From: an uncultured Prevotella sp.
Lineage (GTDB): Bacteria > Bacteroidota > Bacteroidia > Bacteroidales > Bacteroidaceae
Direction of reading: 5' to 3'
Assembly (NCBI GenBank): GCA_944319795.1
Contig: CALUFA010000013.1
Coordinates: 1 to 63,531 of the forward strand
Length of the DNA: 63,531 bases
The position numbers and the translations under genes are program-made. The notes below the pieces were generated by a model, which was given only the letters and a program-made list of their open reading frames with translations, was not told the origin of the DNA and ran no database searches. Of the stretch, positions 48,821 through 57,873 are shown piece after piece (within the stretch, counting starts at the first letter, position 1; each line of letters begins with the position of its first letter).

Positions 48821-50812
48821 TTATTTATTAAATCCTTGTAACTCAGCTTCATTCAACAAGTCCAGTCCGTTACAAGACTGTTTGAAACTAAAAACGCGAC
48901 CGTTTTGTTTCATCACTCCATAGGTATAAAGTTGGCGCCTCTCTATGGGGGTAAACTTATTATTCGCCTTAGCCCATTTAACAACAGCAAACCATGTTTC
49001 CGAAGAGATTGATATAGCTTTTTCTATCTTTTCTTGTTTTGCCAGCTTACTAATTTCATTTTCATTCTCATTACTTTCTTTTATCAGGGTGAAAGGCAGT
49101 GTATCAAAAGACTTAAGTTCTTCTGTTACGACTTCAAAACAATCTAATGTCCTCGCATAACGACTGGGAGACGTACCGTCTAGTGACAAACATTTACAAA
49201 CAAAAGGAAGTATCGTTTCTGAAATAATATTTTTCAACTCCGGTTGTACAGATTGGTTCATCCAAATGTAATCAAAGTCAAGTTTACGTCGTGACAAAAC
49301 GGAAATACAATAAAACACGTAAGCATTGACGCACGATTTATATCCAGTCACTTGGTGTTTTTTTGAAATTTCATCAATAGCCTTAAACAATATCGCTTTT
49401 GAGACCATCTGCCTATAATAAGGCAACGAACATTTTATTCTTTCCTGTTTAACGTCTTTTACAAATTGTTTGTAACTTTCTTCACCACCTTTGCATACGA
49501 CATGAGGTTTACCTTGCCAACATTCCTCGTATATTGCAATATCCGTTTTTGTCAATTTCCTATTCTTAGGATATTCCTTTTTAAACATTTTAGCCGTTAC
49601 ACCACTCAATTGGGATAATTCATCAAGATACTGCCCCCGTGTACGCTCAAAATACCATTTACTTTCCGATTTGGAAGTCTTGCTCGGAATCCATTCACTC
49701 CGCGAAAAACGTTCAAAATCGATAAGAAACGGTTCGTTAGCCGAAAAATCAGAATTTTTAATTGCCGTTTGGCTATTAGCACTTCTTGAAATATTATCAA
49801 CAATTTCTTTTGAATGCTCCTTATCCTTAATGACTGAAATTTTCATTGAAACATAGACATTGGCAAGACTTGTTTTATTTTCATTATACACGGAAGCTAT
49901 TGAACCTGTTGTTTGTCCACCATTTACGATTTGCCAATTTACCAATTTCTTGATATAAAGTGTAGAACCTTCTTTTATTGTCTCAATGTCATTGGCCGTG
50001 CTCGATATTCCATTATTGTACGAAAAGAACATATCCGGCTCATAAACCAATGTATGCTTAATGTTACGATTAACTTTAGGTTTAAACTGCAAAAAAGTTC
50101 GTACATTCTTCTCCAATAAAGCGTGCTTATATTTTTTATATATCCGCGCCAACGTTTCTGCTGAAATCACAGCCAAAAACGAATCAACATTTTCACAATC
50201 ACCTTCAACTTTAAGACATTGTAATTTTGTACCATACAAAGCAGGAAAATCAATCTCAATTTTCTCCTTACCTCTCTTTATACAATCCTGTTGGTAGATA
50301 CGTTGAATGTCCCAAACATTTTGTTCCATGATCATTCCGTTGTCAATTTCAACAGTAGAAGTATTATACTCGCTCAAACCATTAGTCAGCACAAAAAGAC
50401 GCAGTGTGGAAACTTTTTTCACTGCATCTTTTATAAGTTCTGAAATTTCAGAATAACCACTAAACGGTTCTGCTTCAATATCATTAATCCTACCTGCCAA
50501 TATCTGCTTGAAAAAACCATAGAGCCTGTTGAAGTTCTGGTCTATATCACTATTAGACACTTTCCCCAACAAGGTGTTAGTACGCACTAATATGAATAAG
50601 TCCAATGAATCCCCCTCGTCATTATAATCATAGGCATTAATTCTTGCCATTGTTTTCTTAAAAGTACATATCGTCGGAGCGCACACATCACCACTGTCTG
50701 CAACATATTCCAAAATGCTTTCAGTCAGTTCTTCCTCTATGTTTTTAGACTCATTCATGGCCGCCTCATTGACAGTCTCCATAAAATCTGCTGCAAATTC
50801 ACGTAAATCCAT
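48821..50812 (-). CDS. AIPR-family (abortive infection phage resistance) protein
   Basis: This 663-residue protein carries the AIPR signature region: RTFLQFKPKVNRNIKHTL, FFSYNNGISSTANDI, VNWQIVNGGQTTGSIASVYN and NISRSANSQTAIKNSDFSAN, followed by a helical C-terminal half. The family was first linked to abortive infection in lactococci and occurs in many restriction and defence operons. Its biochemical role is not settled, though nucleic-acid action is suspected. Codon and base composition are AT-rich, unlike the glycan locus to the left, which suggests a horizontal origin. It is the first gene of a three-gene minus-strand operon with the Mrr-like and unknown proteins. Confidence 0.88.
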   Translation of the reverse strand: MDLREFAADFMETVNEAAMNESKNIEEELTESILEYVADSGDVCAPTICTFKKTMARINAYDYNDEGDSLDLFILVRTNTLLGKVSNSDIDQNFNRLYGFFKQILAGRINDIEAEPFSGYSEISELIKDAVKKVSTLRLFVLTNGLSEYNTSTVEIDNGMIMEQNVWDIQRIYQQDCIKRGKEKIEIDFPALYGTKLQCLKVEGDCENVDSFLAVISAETLARIYKKYKHALLEKNVRTFLQFKPKVNRNIKHTLVYEPDMFFSYNNGISSTANDIETIKEGSTLYIKKLVNWQIVNGGQTTGSIASVYNENKTSLANVYVSMKISVIKDKEHSKEIVDNISRSANSQTAIKNSDFSANEPFLIDFERFSRSEWIPSKTSKSESKWYFERTRGQYLDELSQLSGVTAKMFKKEYPKNRKLTKTDIAIYEECWQGKPHVVCKGGEESYKQFVKDVKQERIKCSLPYYRQMVSKAILFKAIDEISKKHQVTGYKSCVNAYVFYCISVLSRRKLDFDYIWMNQSVQPELKNIISETILPFVCKCLSLDGTSPSRYARTLDCFEVVTEELKSFDTLPFTLIKESNENENEISKLAKQEKIEKAISISSETWFAVVKWAKANNKFTPIERRQLYTYGVMKQNGRVFSFKQSCNGLDLLNEAELQGFNK

Positions 50813-50860
50813 AGGCTCATTAGATTAAAAGGGTTATAATCATTACAAAATGATTTTACA

Positions 50861-50868
50861 AAAATAGC
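50861..50868 (-). promoter_or_regulatory. Candidate -7 box of the AIPR operon
   Basis: On the minus strand TATTTTTG matches TAnnTTTG and lies about 48 bases before the AIPR start codon. A possible TTTG -33 element lies upstream but at shorter than ideal spacing. Confidence 0.45.
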
Positions 50869-51102
50869 AAAAATATAAAACAAAAACCCATAAATTCACA
50901 AATATTCCAAATATTAACATGATATTTTATAAAAAACTTCATGGAAACGAATTCGTAAACTTTGTGAGAAATGAATACCAACTAATCAATTTTAAGGAAA
51001 CAAGCATTAACAAGAGCCTATATTTCGTGAAAATTAATAAGAAAAAATACAGCAATTAATTATCTTGAACGAATGAAAGTCATTCGCTTTTAACGGTAAA
51101 GC

Positions 51103-51168
51103 AAAAGGCTGCCTTTTGCCATGTAAAAGGCTGCCTTTTGCCTCTTAATACACGGCCATTTGCACGCC
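51103..51168. repeat. 22-bp palindromic repeat array (two good units, one degenerate)
   Basis: Units at 51103 and 51125 are nearly identical (AAAAGGCTGCCTTTTGCC). A third, degenerate unit in the same 22-base phase starts at 51147. Period and core agree with the arrays inside the glycan locus, although this copy lies in the AT-rich defence region. Confidence 0.8.
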
Positions 51169-51210
51169 CAAACACAACATACGATAAAAAGAAACGACGC
51201 ATTTTTAACG

Positions 51211-51396
51211 TCACAATGTCACGACACGGCCTATATTACTGGTTTGCAAGCAGTTACACGGTGACATTAGCTTGATTGCGACTTTCACCACTGTCACATT
51301 CGGCAAACCGTGACAGTGGTGAAAGTGGAACATACGCTGATGTCACCGTGTAACTGCTTGCAAACCAGTAATATAGGCCGTGTCGTGACATTGTGA
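51211..51396. repeat. 186-base inverted repeat with 57-bp perfect arms and nested hairpin
   Basis: Arms 51211-51267 and 51340-51396 are perfect reverse complements over 57 bases. Inside, 51281-51297 pairs perfectly with 51310-51326 (17 bp) around a 12-base loop. The unpaired stretches on both sides between the two stems are exactly 13 bases each. GTGAC/GTCAC pentamers occur repeatedly along both arms. No open frame of note is present, and no target-site duplication is visible at its ends. It may be a miniature mobile element, a structured RNA gene, or a recombination or replication site. Confidence 0.9.
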
Positions 51397-51505
51397 CATT
51401 ACAATTGGATAATATTACTAAATGTTGGCTTATTGTCTACTTTCAGAATATGATAAATACGGATAAGTAGGATTTCGCCCCACATCATCTACTTTTTTGT
51501 CTTGT

Positions 51506-51549
51506 CGCAAATATGTCGCAAATAAGAGATAAAAAAGCCCATAGAAAAC
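51506..51549. repeat. 44-bp direct repeat, left copy (putative attachment site)
   Basis: This 44-base sequence beginning CGCAAATATGTCGCAAATAA is repeated without change, in the same orientation, at 63311-63354. The two copies bracket the recombinase, the HTH gene and the Druantia-like genes. Most likely it is one end (attL/attR) of an integrated island. Confidence 0.75.
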
Positions 51550-51556
51550 TATGGTA

Positions 51557-51652
51557 TCCGCTAAAAATCAGTAAGACATAAAATACACGTCCGCAACGCC
51601 TGTTTATGGGCATTGCGGACGTGTATTTTATGTCTTACTGATTTTTAGCGGA
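51557..51652. repeat. Inverted repeat with 40-bp perfect arms
   Basis: Arms 51557-51596 and 51613-51652 are perfect reverse complements around a 16-base loop. The element begins 7 bases inside the left 44-bp repeat and ends 116 bases after the helicase stop. It could serve as a strong terminator for the minus-strand helicase gene, but the arm length is far beyond a normal terminator and suggests a mobile or recombination element. Confidence 0.88.
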
Positions 51653-51768
51653 CACCAATAGTTTGAATTATATCGAAGTCACGTTGTATTTCTTATTCCA
51701 ATCACTGAAACATCTGTCCAAAACTTGATAACGATATTGAGCGTTGTTATTTTCTTATATGGTTAAAG

Positions 51769-54700
51769 TTACTTATATGAGACTGTGTAGAGTATTCCTG
51801 CTCCTCTCTTCTGTTTGTTAAACAGTTTGAGATCCATATTCCAATCTTCCCTGAAATCGCGGTCGGCGCAATCTACGTTATCTCTTCCAAATGGCACCCA
51901 TCCTCTTGCTATGCCGGCATCCGGACGTACGCAGAGCTCCACGTTATCCGTTTTGACCGTCAGACACCGTTCATGCTCGACATAGCCGGTGTCTTGAATT
52001 TCAGGCTCTATTCCTACCAGCTCAGATATCGCGTCCTTCAGGAAACGGTTTCTCTTCTTACCGTCGGCAAAATCCTTTATAGCATTTACCGCCATATCAA
52101 GATCACCATTTGAGACGATACTTGCGACGACAACCTTGACTGATACTATGGTTAGGCCTGCCTCATTCTTAAGTCCTGAAATCATTCTCGCCAAAAGCAT
52201 GCAGCCCAGGGGTGTCTTCAGGTATCTATCAGAATATTCGACAGAAACAGTCTTACCTTGCAGATGGGATATTATTCTATTCCAATACCCTGTCGCAGGA
52301 GCCTTCAGGGAATCAAAAAAACAGCCTAACCGACCATCCTCCGTTATTCTATATTCAAACACGAATGATGCATCGTCCAGTGAAAAAGCACTCAACAGCT
52401 GCGTCTGGTCTATGGCGGCGTATAATAATGAATTTGGCTGGCTGGTTATGAATACGTCTCCACTTCCCCAATTCTTGGAATAGGACATGTCGATACCCTT
52501 ACCAAAATATGTTTTGACAGTATCGTCGTTCATTTTCACGGTCATCAATGGAAGCAACTCTGCTGGCAATGCATTTTTAAGATATTTAAAGTTGTTTTTT
52601 AACACCTCCGCAATTAAAGTAGCTCTGTCGGCTGACGAGAGAGAGTCTACATCCGGAGTGCTTGGAAGTACAAAGGCAATGTCAACGCCCTCGAGAGACA
52701 GCCCAGTGAGAATTTTCTTAAACGGGAACGTCTCCGCGTCCCATTTGGAAATGTCACCGTTGACAAATATTCGGATACTGGAAATGTCCCTGTTCCGTGT
52801 GAGTTGATAAAACTCAGTCGTAATATCTGACGTAACAACGTGAGAATCAGGCATTAAGCGAAGAATGTCCTCAGGGGCAACGCGGGCCTTGACTTCCTGT
52901 CTTAACCATTCGAGAGCCTTAGGCCGATTAAGATAGTTCAAATACCATTGCGACCTGCGGTCAATAAGGCATTTCGTGCAAGACCGTTCACAATCGCATC
53001 GTTCGAGACTCTCTAAGGCCATTTTAAGGACTTCATCCTTGTATTCTCGGAAGAGCAATGAGTAACCTGCGCCACCAATGGCGGTGTCATATATGAAAAT
53101 AGAATGATTTATGCCGTCATAACCGAATTCAATCTCTCCGTCGTTGACTCCGAGCAGCTCTGTGAGCTTACGGCTAAGTATCACGCCGAGAGAATAGAGT
53201 GTCTCAGAATCTTCGACCAAATTGTTGTCCTTATCATAGAACTTTATCTCAACAAAGTCTGTTTGGTATCTCCCAACCAATAACACATGGCGTCTTACAG
53301 CCGCGCCGTCATTTTCACCACCAGGACAACGAATCGGGGCCGAAAGATGCTTATGGCGCGACATCATCGGCTCTGTGGATGCGGAGTCCGGCGTTTTTTC
53401 AGACTCCATCCTGCCGCAATAAGGACAGAAAGCATATCCATACCCATTCGCTCCCTTATTATAAAAGAGAATCTCAGACCTTGTGGTTGAACAACGGATG
53501 GACATTTTTGCGGAATCTGTCTTCCTTGTCCAAGCATCCATGTTAAGTAAGACAGGCTGAATGAAATTCATGCTGCCGAGAGAGTCCATTTTTCGCGTCG
53601 GTGCCGAATCCCATGCTACGGAGAACGCCGCAGGTTCAACGACCTCTGTAAAACGCTGATCCGTTGCCAACGAGAAGCCCTGTATGCCATGCATGGTTCC
53701 ATGCCGGCCACACTTGGTACAATCCGTTTGAGCTTTCCCATAGGTAATAGTGGTATAGCCGCAGTGACCGCAATTCTGTATGACATACCTTGAGGTTTCA
53801 TCATATTTCGTCTTCATGCGAATACCGCCGGGCTTATAGACCCATTCGTTTTTCACTACCGGATTGCCGGGAGCATAAGAAGAGATCGCCTGGCTTATAT
53901 GCAATGTCGGCGGGTTGTTGTCACTCCTTTGGTTGCTTCCGAGCAAACACTCAACTAATCCTAATGGTATGCCGGCACTTGGCAGAAAAGAATTCTCGGC
54001 TAGATATGACAACAGCGAATTTCTTAAAAGATTCTCTTCCTGTCTTTCAATAGCTTTGATAGCGTTGGTCGTTCCGGCTTCATTTCTCAGAGAGTCAATT
54101 GACTTTTCCAAAGCGTCTTTGTGAGCGTAAAAGACATCATAAACAGCAACTATGTCTTTCTTGACTACTTGCGCGGCATCCGGCAACGTTATTTGGGCAA
54201 GACTTGTACCCTTGACCAATTTTAAATATGACTCTTGAAGCCGCTCAACGCCTCCGCTTATTATGCTGTCTATGTAATTTAGAAAATTATTAAAGAAAGA
54301 CATTCCCTCCGTCTCGACAAAGAAATCCTTAAGAGAAGCCGTAACCCTGATTCCCCCTTGAGTAGCAACAAAGGAAGCGAACACCATCGCATTAACATGA
54401 CGTTGAATCAACTGGCGGCTTTCCAATTTTAACAACGGAGTCTCTGTAACATGCGTAATCGGATAATCCGGATTCTTCCACGTATGGGTTCCAATAGGGC
54501 CTGGAGCACAAACTGTTAAGACCAAAGCCTTAGCCTCACTTCTTCGCCCAGCACGTCCCGCGCGCTGAAGGTAGTTTGACGATTTTGGCGGCACATTATT
54601 CATCATAACTTCCGTGATACCACCAATATCCACACCCATCTCCATCGTTGTTGAACAAGAAAGGATATTGATTTTTCCCTCATTAAACTCCCTTTCGTAC

Positions 54701-56889
54701 CGGTCAAGGTCCTCTGACGATTGCTGAGCCGAATGTTCCGCCGATATGAAAATCGGTTTTGAAGCAAGTACCCTGTAGTTCATGACCCCAAACACACCCG
54801 CAGCCTTTTGGTCGGAGAGATTCTCCTCAATCCATCCCAAAACATCCTGTTCGTTCTGTTCTGTAGACTTGAACGGGTAAAACGGATAGACAAACTCTGT
54901 CCGGATTCTGAATCTATCGAAATTCTCACGACCGATATAACCGTTCATTCTCGGGCTGTAGCCACAGAACGGCGCATCAATGATAACATTGTCGACAGGA
55001 CAGAGAAAACCTCTCTCGATAAGCTGTAACTTAACTTTATCGCCAGTGAGATTGAGCTTATATCCATTGTTTTCGGCATCTGTCACTTCAAGGACATTGT
55101 CTTTCAGGAAATCCCAGGCCTCATCGAGCACCTTGTTGATCTTGGCAATCTTCTCTCTTGTGATTTGAGAAATATCATCATAACCGAGAACGGCACATAG
55201 AAGAAGGACGAGCCTGTTCTGATTCTCACTGATGATATCTCTTGAACTTACATTCACTTGGAACCATTTCGACACAGGATTTCCATTCCTCCTCAGATCT
55301 GAATTTGAAGGATATATGGCAGAACAATACTTATTTTGCGTAAGGTAACCTGTAAAATCTTCGGAAAGCATATAATGGCGACCTCCGCGAATGACATAAT
55401 CCATACAAATCTTCAGGAAATTCCGCCAGTCGGCATCCTTACATTTTTCCCGCAGGAGTGCCGGGCATTTTGCTTTTGCAAGTGCCGGATAAACAAGATG
55501 CACGAACCCCATCGTTTCCAATGAGTTCGCCCGCTTTGGGATCCATCCGAATTGGTCGACAAGAAGAGCTTTCAGGTAGTTAGCTGCGTTGTTGTGATTC
55601 TGCCTACCACGCGCATTATCAACATGCGCGTACAACTTCCTGAAATTCGAGTCATTTTCAAGAGACTGACTTATCTGCCCCCATGACACTTTCTCCGGAT
55701 TGGGGATTACCGGTGCGCCATTCCTCTTATCCTCAAGCTGATTTAATTCAGCTAATAATATAGGCGGAAGATTATCCCGGATGCTCAGATATTCATTATA
55801 TTTTTCTTCCTCATAGGGTGTCAAACCAGCAGGTTCTACGCCATCTAAACGCATGTCGGCAAGTTTATGAAAAATGGAGGCTCGAATCCATGAACGTTCT
55901 ACGTCCTGGTTAAGTCCCATCGCAAAACGTGCGGCCCCTTGACGACTATCGGTAAATGCTATATACTTCCGACCCTCATATATGACGCCTGCGTCATTAC
56001 TGTCAATTGGTTCGGCGTTATCAAGAAGCAATGTCGCTAAGGTGCGTCCAATCTGAGTAGCGCTTATCCTGAGATAATCAAGTTTTTTAGACTCACTGAG
56101 ATTATTGCCACAATGAGGACAAAGAACGTGGTTATCTCCTGAGCGTCGAAGAGATTGATATACATGTTCGTTGCTTTCATTGCCTTCAGGAACAAGTTCT
56201 ATTTTACCCTTCTTATGATTGAATATATGATATGTTCGGGTTGCATTTCTCCTCAGACAAGGTTTTTCAGGAATGGCGAAATAAAAGTTAGAAAAGCCGT
56301 CCGCCTCATGTTGCTCAACATTGTCAGTGTCTTCCATGTATTCAAAATCAATGAGATCTTCCTTTTGCTCATAGAAAAGCGCTTTGTCAAGGTCAATTAT
56401 ATTGGTGTGCATCCTAAATCCCTTAGTCGTACTCGTCTCACCTACTACGATGGGGGAACCGCAAGACGAGCACGTGGCAAGCTCCAACATCTTTGATTTA
56501 CAAACCGGACAGTTCATATTCTGATAAGTTGTCAGACTACCTATCGGCAGCCTATATTCCTTATGACGCTGACAATCGGGATTGGTGCAGACATACACTC
56601 CGCTTATCGACCTAACAAAAAAATGGGCACGGGTCGGTAATAAAGCCCCCAATCCGCCTCCTTCGTTCAGACCTTTCACTTTCTCACCGAGAGCGTCAAT
56701 TATTTTCAATGAGTCATCCACGCTTTTCCCGATTTCCTCATCAAGCATGCCGCCGATTTCCGTTGCTTTCAACACAGGTGAAGAATTGAGCTTTTCTCTC
56801 AACTTCTCAATGCTAGGATAGGTTAGATTTGTGCCGAATGTTTTGTTTATTTTTGACAATTGTTCTTTTGCAACCTCCTTGTTCAGCAC
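51769..56889 (-). CDS. DruE-like helicase, large C-terminal fragment (DUF1998-type zinc region)
   Basis: This 1,706-residue open frame (nominal GTG start at 56889) is the continuation, in the same reading frame, of the helicase fragment at 56962-57873. It carries several zinc-ribbon-like Cys clusters near its start (CTNPDC, CPVCKSKM, CSSCG). Helicase motifs V and VI follow (STTMEMGVDIGG, YLQRAGRAGRRSEAKALV), then further Cys pairs (NCGHCGY, CTKCGRHG, CPYCGRMES) and the DUF1998-type element CDCERSCTKCLIDRRSQWYLN. The C-terminal 400 residues are unrecognised. Very long DEAH helicases with DUF1998 at about 1,800-2,100 residues are characteristic of DruE in Druantia phage defence; DISARM DrmA/DrmB are related. 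Without the N-terminal ATPase half it cannot work as a helicase unless read-through or reassociation occurs. Confidence 0.85.
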   Translation of the reverse strand: MLNKEVAKEQLSKINKTFGTNLTYPSIEKLREKLNSSPVLKATEIGGMLDEEIGKSVDDSLKIIDALGEKVKGLNEGGGLGALLPTRAHFFVRSISGVYVCTNPDCQRHKEYRLPIGSLTTYQNMNCPVCKSKMLELATCSSCGSPIVVGETSTTKGFRMHTNIIDLDKALFYEQKEDLIDFEYMEDTDNVEQHEADGFSNFYFAIPEKPCLRRNATRTYHIFNHKKGKIELVPEGNESNEHVYQSLRRSGDNHVLCPHCGNNLSESKKLDYLRISATQIGRTLATLLLDNAEPIDSNDAGVIYEGRKYIAFTDSRQGAARFAMGLNQDVERSWIRASIFHKLADMRLDGVEPAGLTPYEEEKYNEYLSIRDNLPPILLAELNQLEDKRNGAPVIPNPEKVSWGQISQSLENDSNFRKLYAHVDNARGRQNHNNAANYLKALLVDQFGWIPKRANSLETMGFVHLVYPALAKAKCPALLREKCKDADWRNFLKICMDYVIRGGRHYMLSEDFTGYLTQNKYCSAIYPSNSDLRRNGNPVSKWFQVNVSSRDIISENQNRLVLLLCAVLGYDDISQITREKIAKINKVLDEAWDFLKDNVLEVTDAENNGYKLNLTGDKVKLQLIERGFLCPVDNVIIDAPFCGYSPRMNGYIGRENFDRFRIRTEFVYPFYPFKSTEQNEQDVLGWIEENLSDQKAAGVFGVMNYRVLASKPIFISAEHSAQQSSEDLDRYEREFNEGKINILSCSTTMEMGVDIGGITEVMMNNVPPKSSNYLQRAGRAGRRSEAKALVLTVCAPGPIGTHTWKNPDYPITHVTETPLLKLESRQLIQRHVNAMVFASFVATQGGIRVTASLKDFFVETEGMSFFNNFLNYIDSIISGGVERLQESYLKLVKGTSLAQITLPDAAQVVKKDIVAVYDVFYAHKDALEKSIDSLRNEAGTTNAIKAIERQEENLLRNSLLSYLAENSFLPSAGIPLGLVECLLGSNQRSDNNPPTLHISQAISSYAPGNPVVKNEWVYKPGGIRMKTKYDETSRYVIQNCGHCGYTTITYGKAQTDCTKCGRHGTMHGIQGFSLATDQRFTEVVEPAAFSVAWDSAPTRKMDSLGSMNFIQPVLLNMDAWTRKTDSAKMSIRCSTTRSEILFYNKGANGYGYAFCPYCGRMESEKTPDSASTEPMMSRHKHLSAPIRCPGGENDGAAVRRHVLLVGRYQTDFVEIKFYDKDNNLVEDSETLYSLGVILSRKLTELLGVNDGEIEFGYDGINHSIFIYDTAIGGAGYSLLFREYKDEVLKMALESLERCDCERSCTKCLIDRRSQWYLNYLNRPKALEWLRQEVKARVAPEDILRLMPDSHVVTSDITTEFYQLTRNRDISSIRIFVNGDISKWDAETFPFKKILTGLSLEGVDIAFVLPSTPDVDSLSSADRATLIAEVLKNNFKYLKNALPAELLPLMTVKMNDDTVKTYFGKGIDMSYSKNWGSGDVFITSQPNSLLYAAIDQTQLLSAFSLDDASFVFEYRITEDGRLGCFFDSLKAPATGYWNRIISHLQGKTVSVEYSDRYLKTPLGCMLLARMISGLKNEAGLTIVSVKVVVASIVSNGDLDMAVNAIKDFADGKKRNRFLKDAISELVGIEPEIQDTGYVEHERCLTVKTDNVELCVRPDAGIARGWVPFGRDNVDCADRDFREDWNMDLKLFNKQKRGAGILYTVSYK

Positions 56890-56961
56890 TGGAATAATGC
56901 GCTTGCCGCCAATGATTATTATATCGTCGAATGGTTTTCCTGTAAGTTGTGATACAAAAGT

Positions 56962-57873
56962 TTATAGCTTTATCGTCGTTTTGGGGTCACTTTCATCCCC
57001 TATGGTCGCTGATGTCACGGCAAAATTCACTTGGTCAATGGTTACGCCAAAAGCGTCCAAAACGCGCCGGATTTGCAATGACAATTCAGCCGCTGAAGAA
57101 CCGGTATAAGTATGAGCCTCATCAAGAAGAATCCATTTGAGCTTCCCCTGTGATTTTTCCAGGATTTGGCGGTCGGCAGCTCGCACCAACATATAGTTGA
57201 GCATTGTTGGATTAGTAAAGAGAATCTGAGGCGGGGTTTCCCTTATCTGAGACCTTGTTACTAACTGTGGATAAAAAGGTTTAGTTTCTCTGTCGGGCCT
57301 TTTCTCGTAGGTTTCCCCGTTATATATCGCATAGGTAACCTTTTCCGGGAGGGCCTTGCACCAAGCGTCAATACGTTTCTGCTGGCTTTTCATCAGAGCG
57401 TTCAATGGATAAATGGAAATAGCCTGAACACAATCTTTTTCATTGTTCTTAGCCAAGTCCTGCAACACCGGAATCACAAAACATTCTGTTTTACCTGATC
57501 CTGTTCCGGTGGTAACAACAATGGTCTGCGGATGAGGAGACAGCATGGTTCTCCAGCTTTCCGTCTGATGCTTATATGGGCGTCTGTCCAATGGGAATCT
57601 CAAATCGTTGTCAATCTCTTCGCTGCTCAGTGCTTTAACAAATGAAGGAGTAAGCAATTCAAGTCGAGAAGAGTGTGCCTCGAAACTGTTGGCACCCTCT
57701 TCCCACGGGAATATTGATTGGAATACAGGTTCGGCAAAAAGAGGCTCGTCCTCAGTCAGTACCCGCTTGATATATTCTTGTTCTTGGGCTTTGCCCTTGA
57801 ACCAAAGAGAGGCAAGAGAATCTATTAGCAGCTCCTTGGCTCTACTGTAGAAAGAAAAATAATTCATGTTCAT
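56962..57873 (-). CDS. DruE-like helicase, N-terminal ATPase fragment
   Basis: The 303-residue frame has the first RecA-like domain of a DEAH helicase. It has the Q-like region YKHQTESWRTML, Walker A TTGTGSGKTE with Lys128, Ia region SIYPLNALMKSQQKRID, Walker B/DEAH from Asp251 (LLDEAHTYTGSSAAEL) and motif III (FAVTSATIGDE). It ends in TAA at 56962-56964. Reading straight on after that TAA in the same frame gives TFVSQLTGKPFDD and then IIIIGGKRIIPVLNKEV, which runs into the 1,706-residue fragment without any shift. A single nonsense codon thus splits a protein of about 2,034 residues. The start ATG overlaps the stop of the preceding gene by four bases, so the two were translated together. Confidence 0.88.
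   Translation of the reverse strand: MNMNYFSFYSRAKELLIDSLASLWFKGKAQEQEYIKRVLTEDEPLFAEPVFQSIFPWEEGANSFEAHSSRLELLTPSFVKALSSEEIDNDLRFPLDRRPYKHQTESWRTMLSPHPQTIVVTTGTGSGKTECFVIPVLQDLAKNNEKDCVQAISIYPLNALMKSQQKRIDAWCKALPEKVTYAIYNGETYEKRPDRETKPFYPQLVTRSQIRETPPQILFTNPTMLNYMLVRAADRQILEKSQGKLKWILLDEAHTYTGSSAAELSLQIRRVLDAFGVTIDQVNFAVTSATIGDESDPKTTIKL

Larger units (their letters stand above)
50813..51768. other. Gene-free junction between AIPR operon and integrated island
   Basis: About 950 bases hold no credible gene but are crowded with structure. There is a 22-bp repeat array (51103-51168), a 186-base inverted repeat (51211-51396), one copy of the 44-bp direct repeat (51506-51549) and a second inverted repeat with 40-bp arms (51557-51652). 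The first 240 bases are very AT-rich and include the AIPR promoter. Confidence 0.8.

Noticed and set aside
51211-51396. Long inverted repeat as a retron msr-msd
   Set aside because: No reverse transcriptase gene lies in the window, and the symmetric nested stem does not show the usual branching-G layout.
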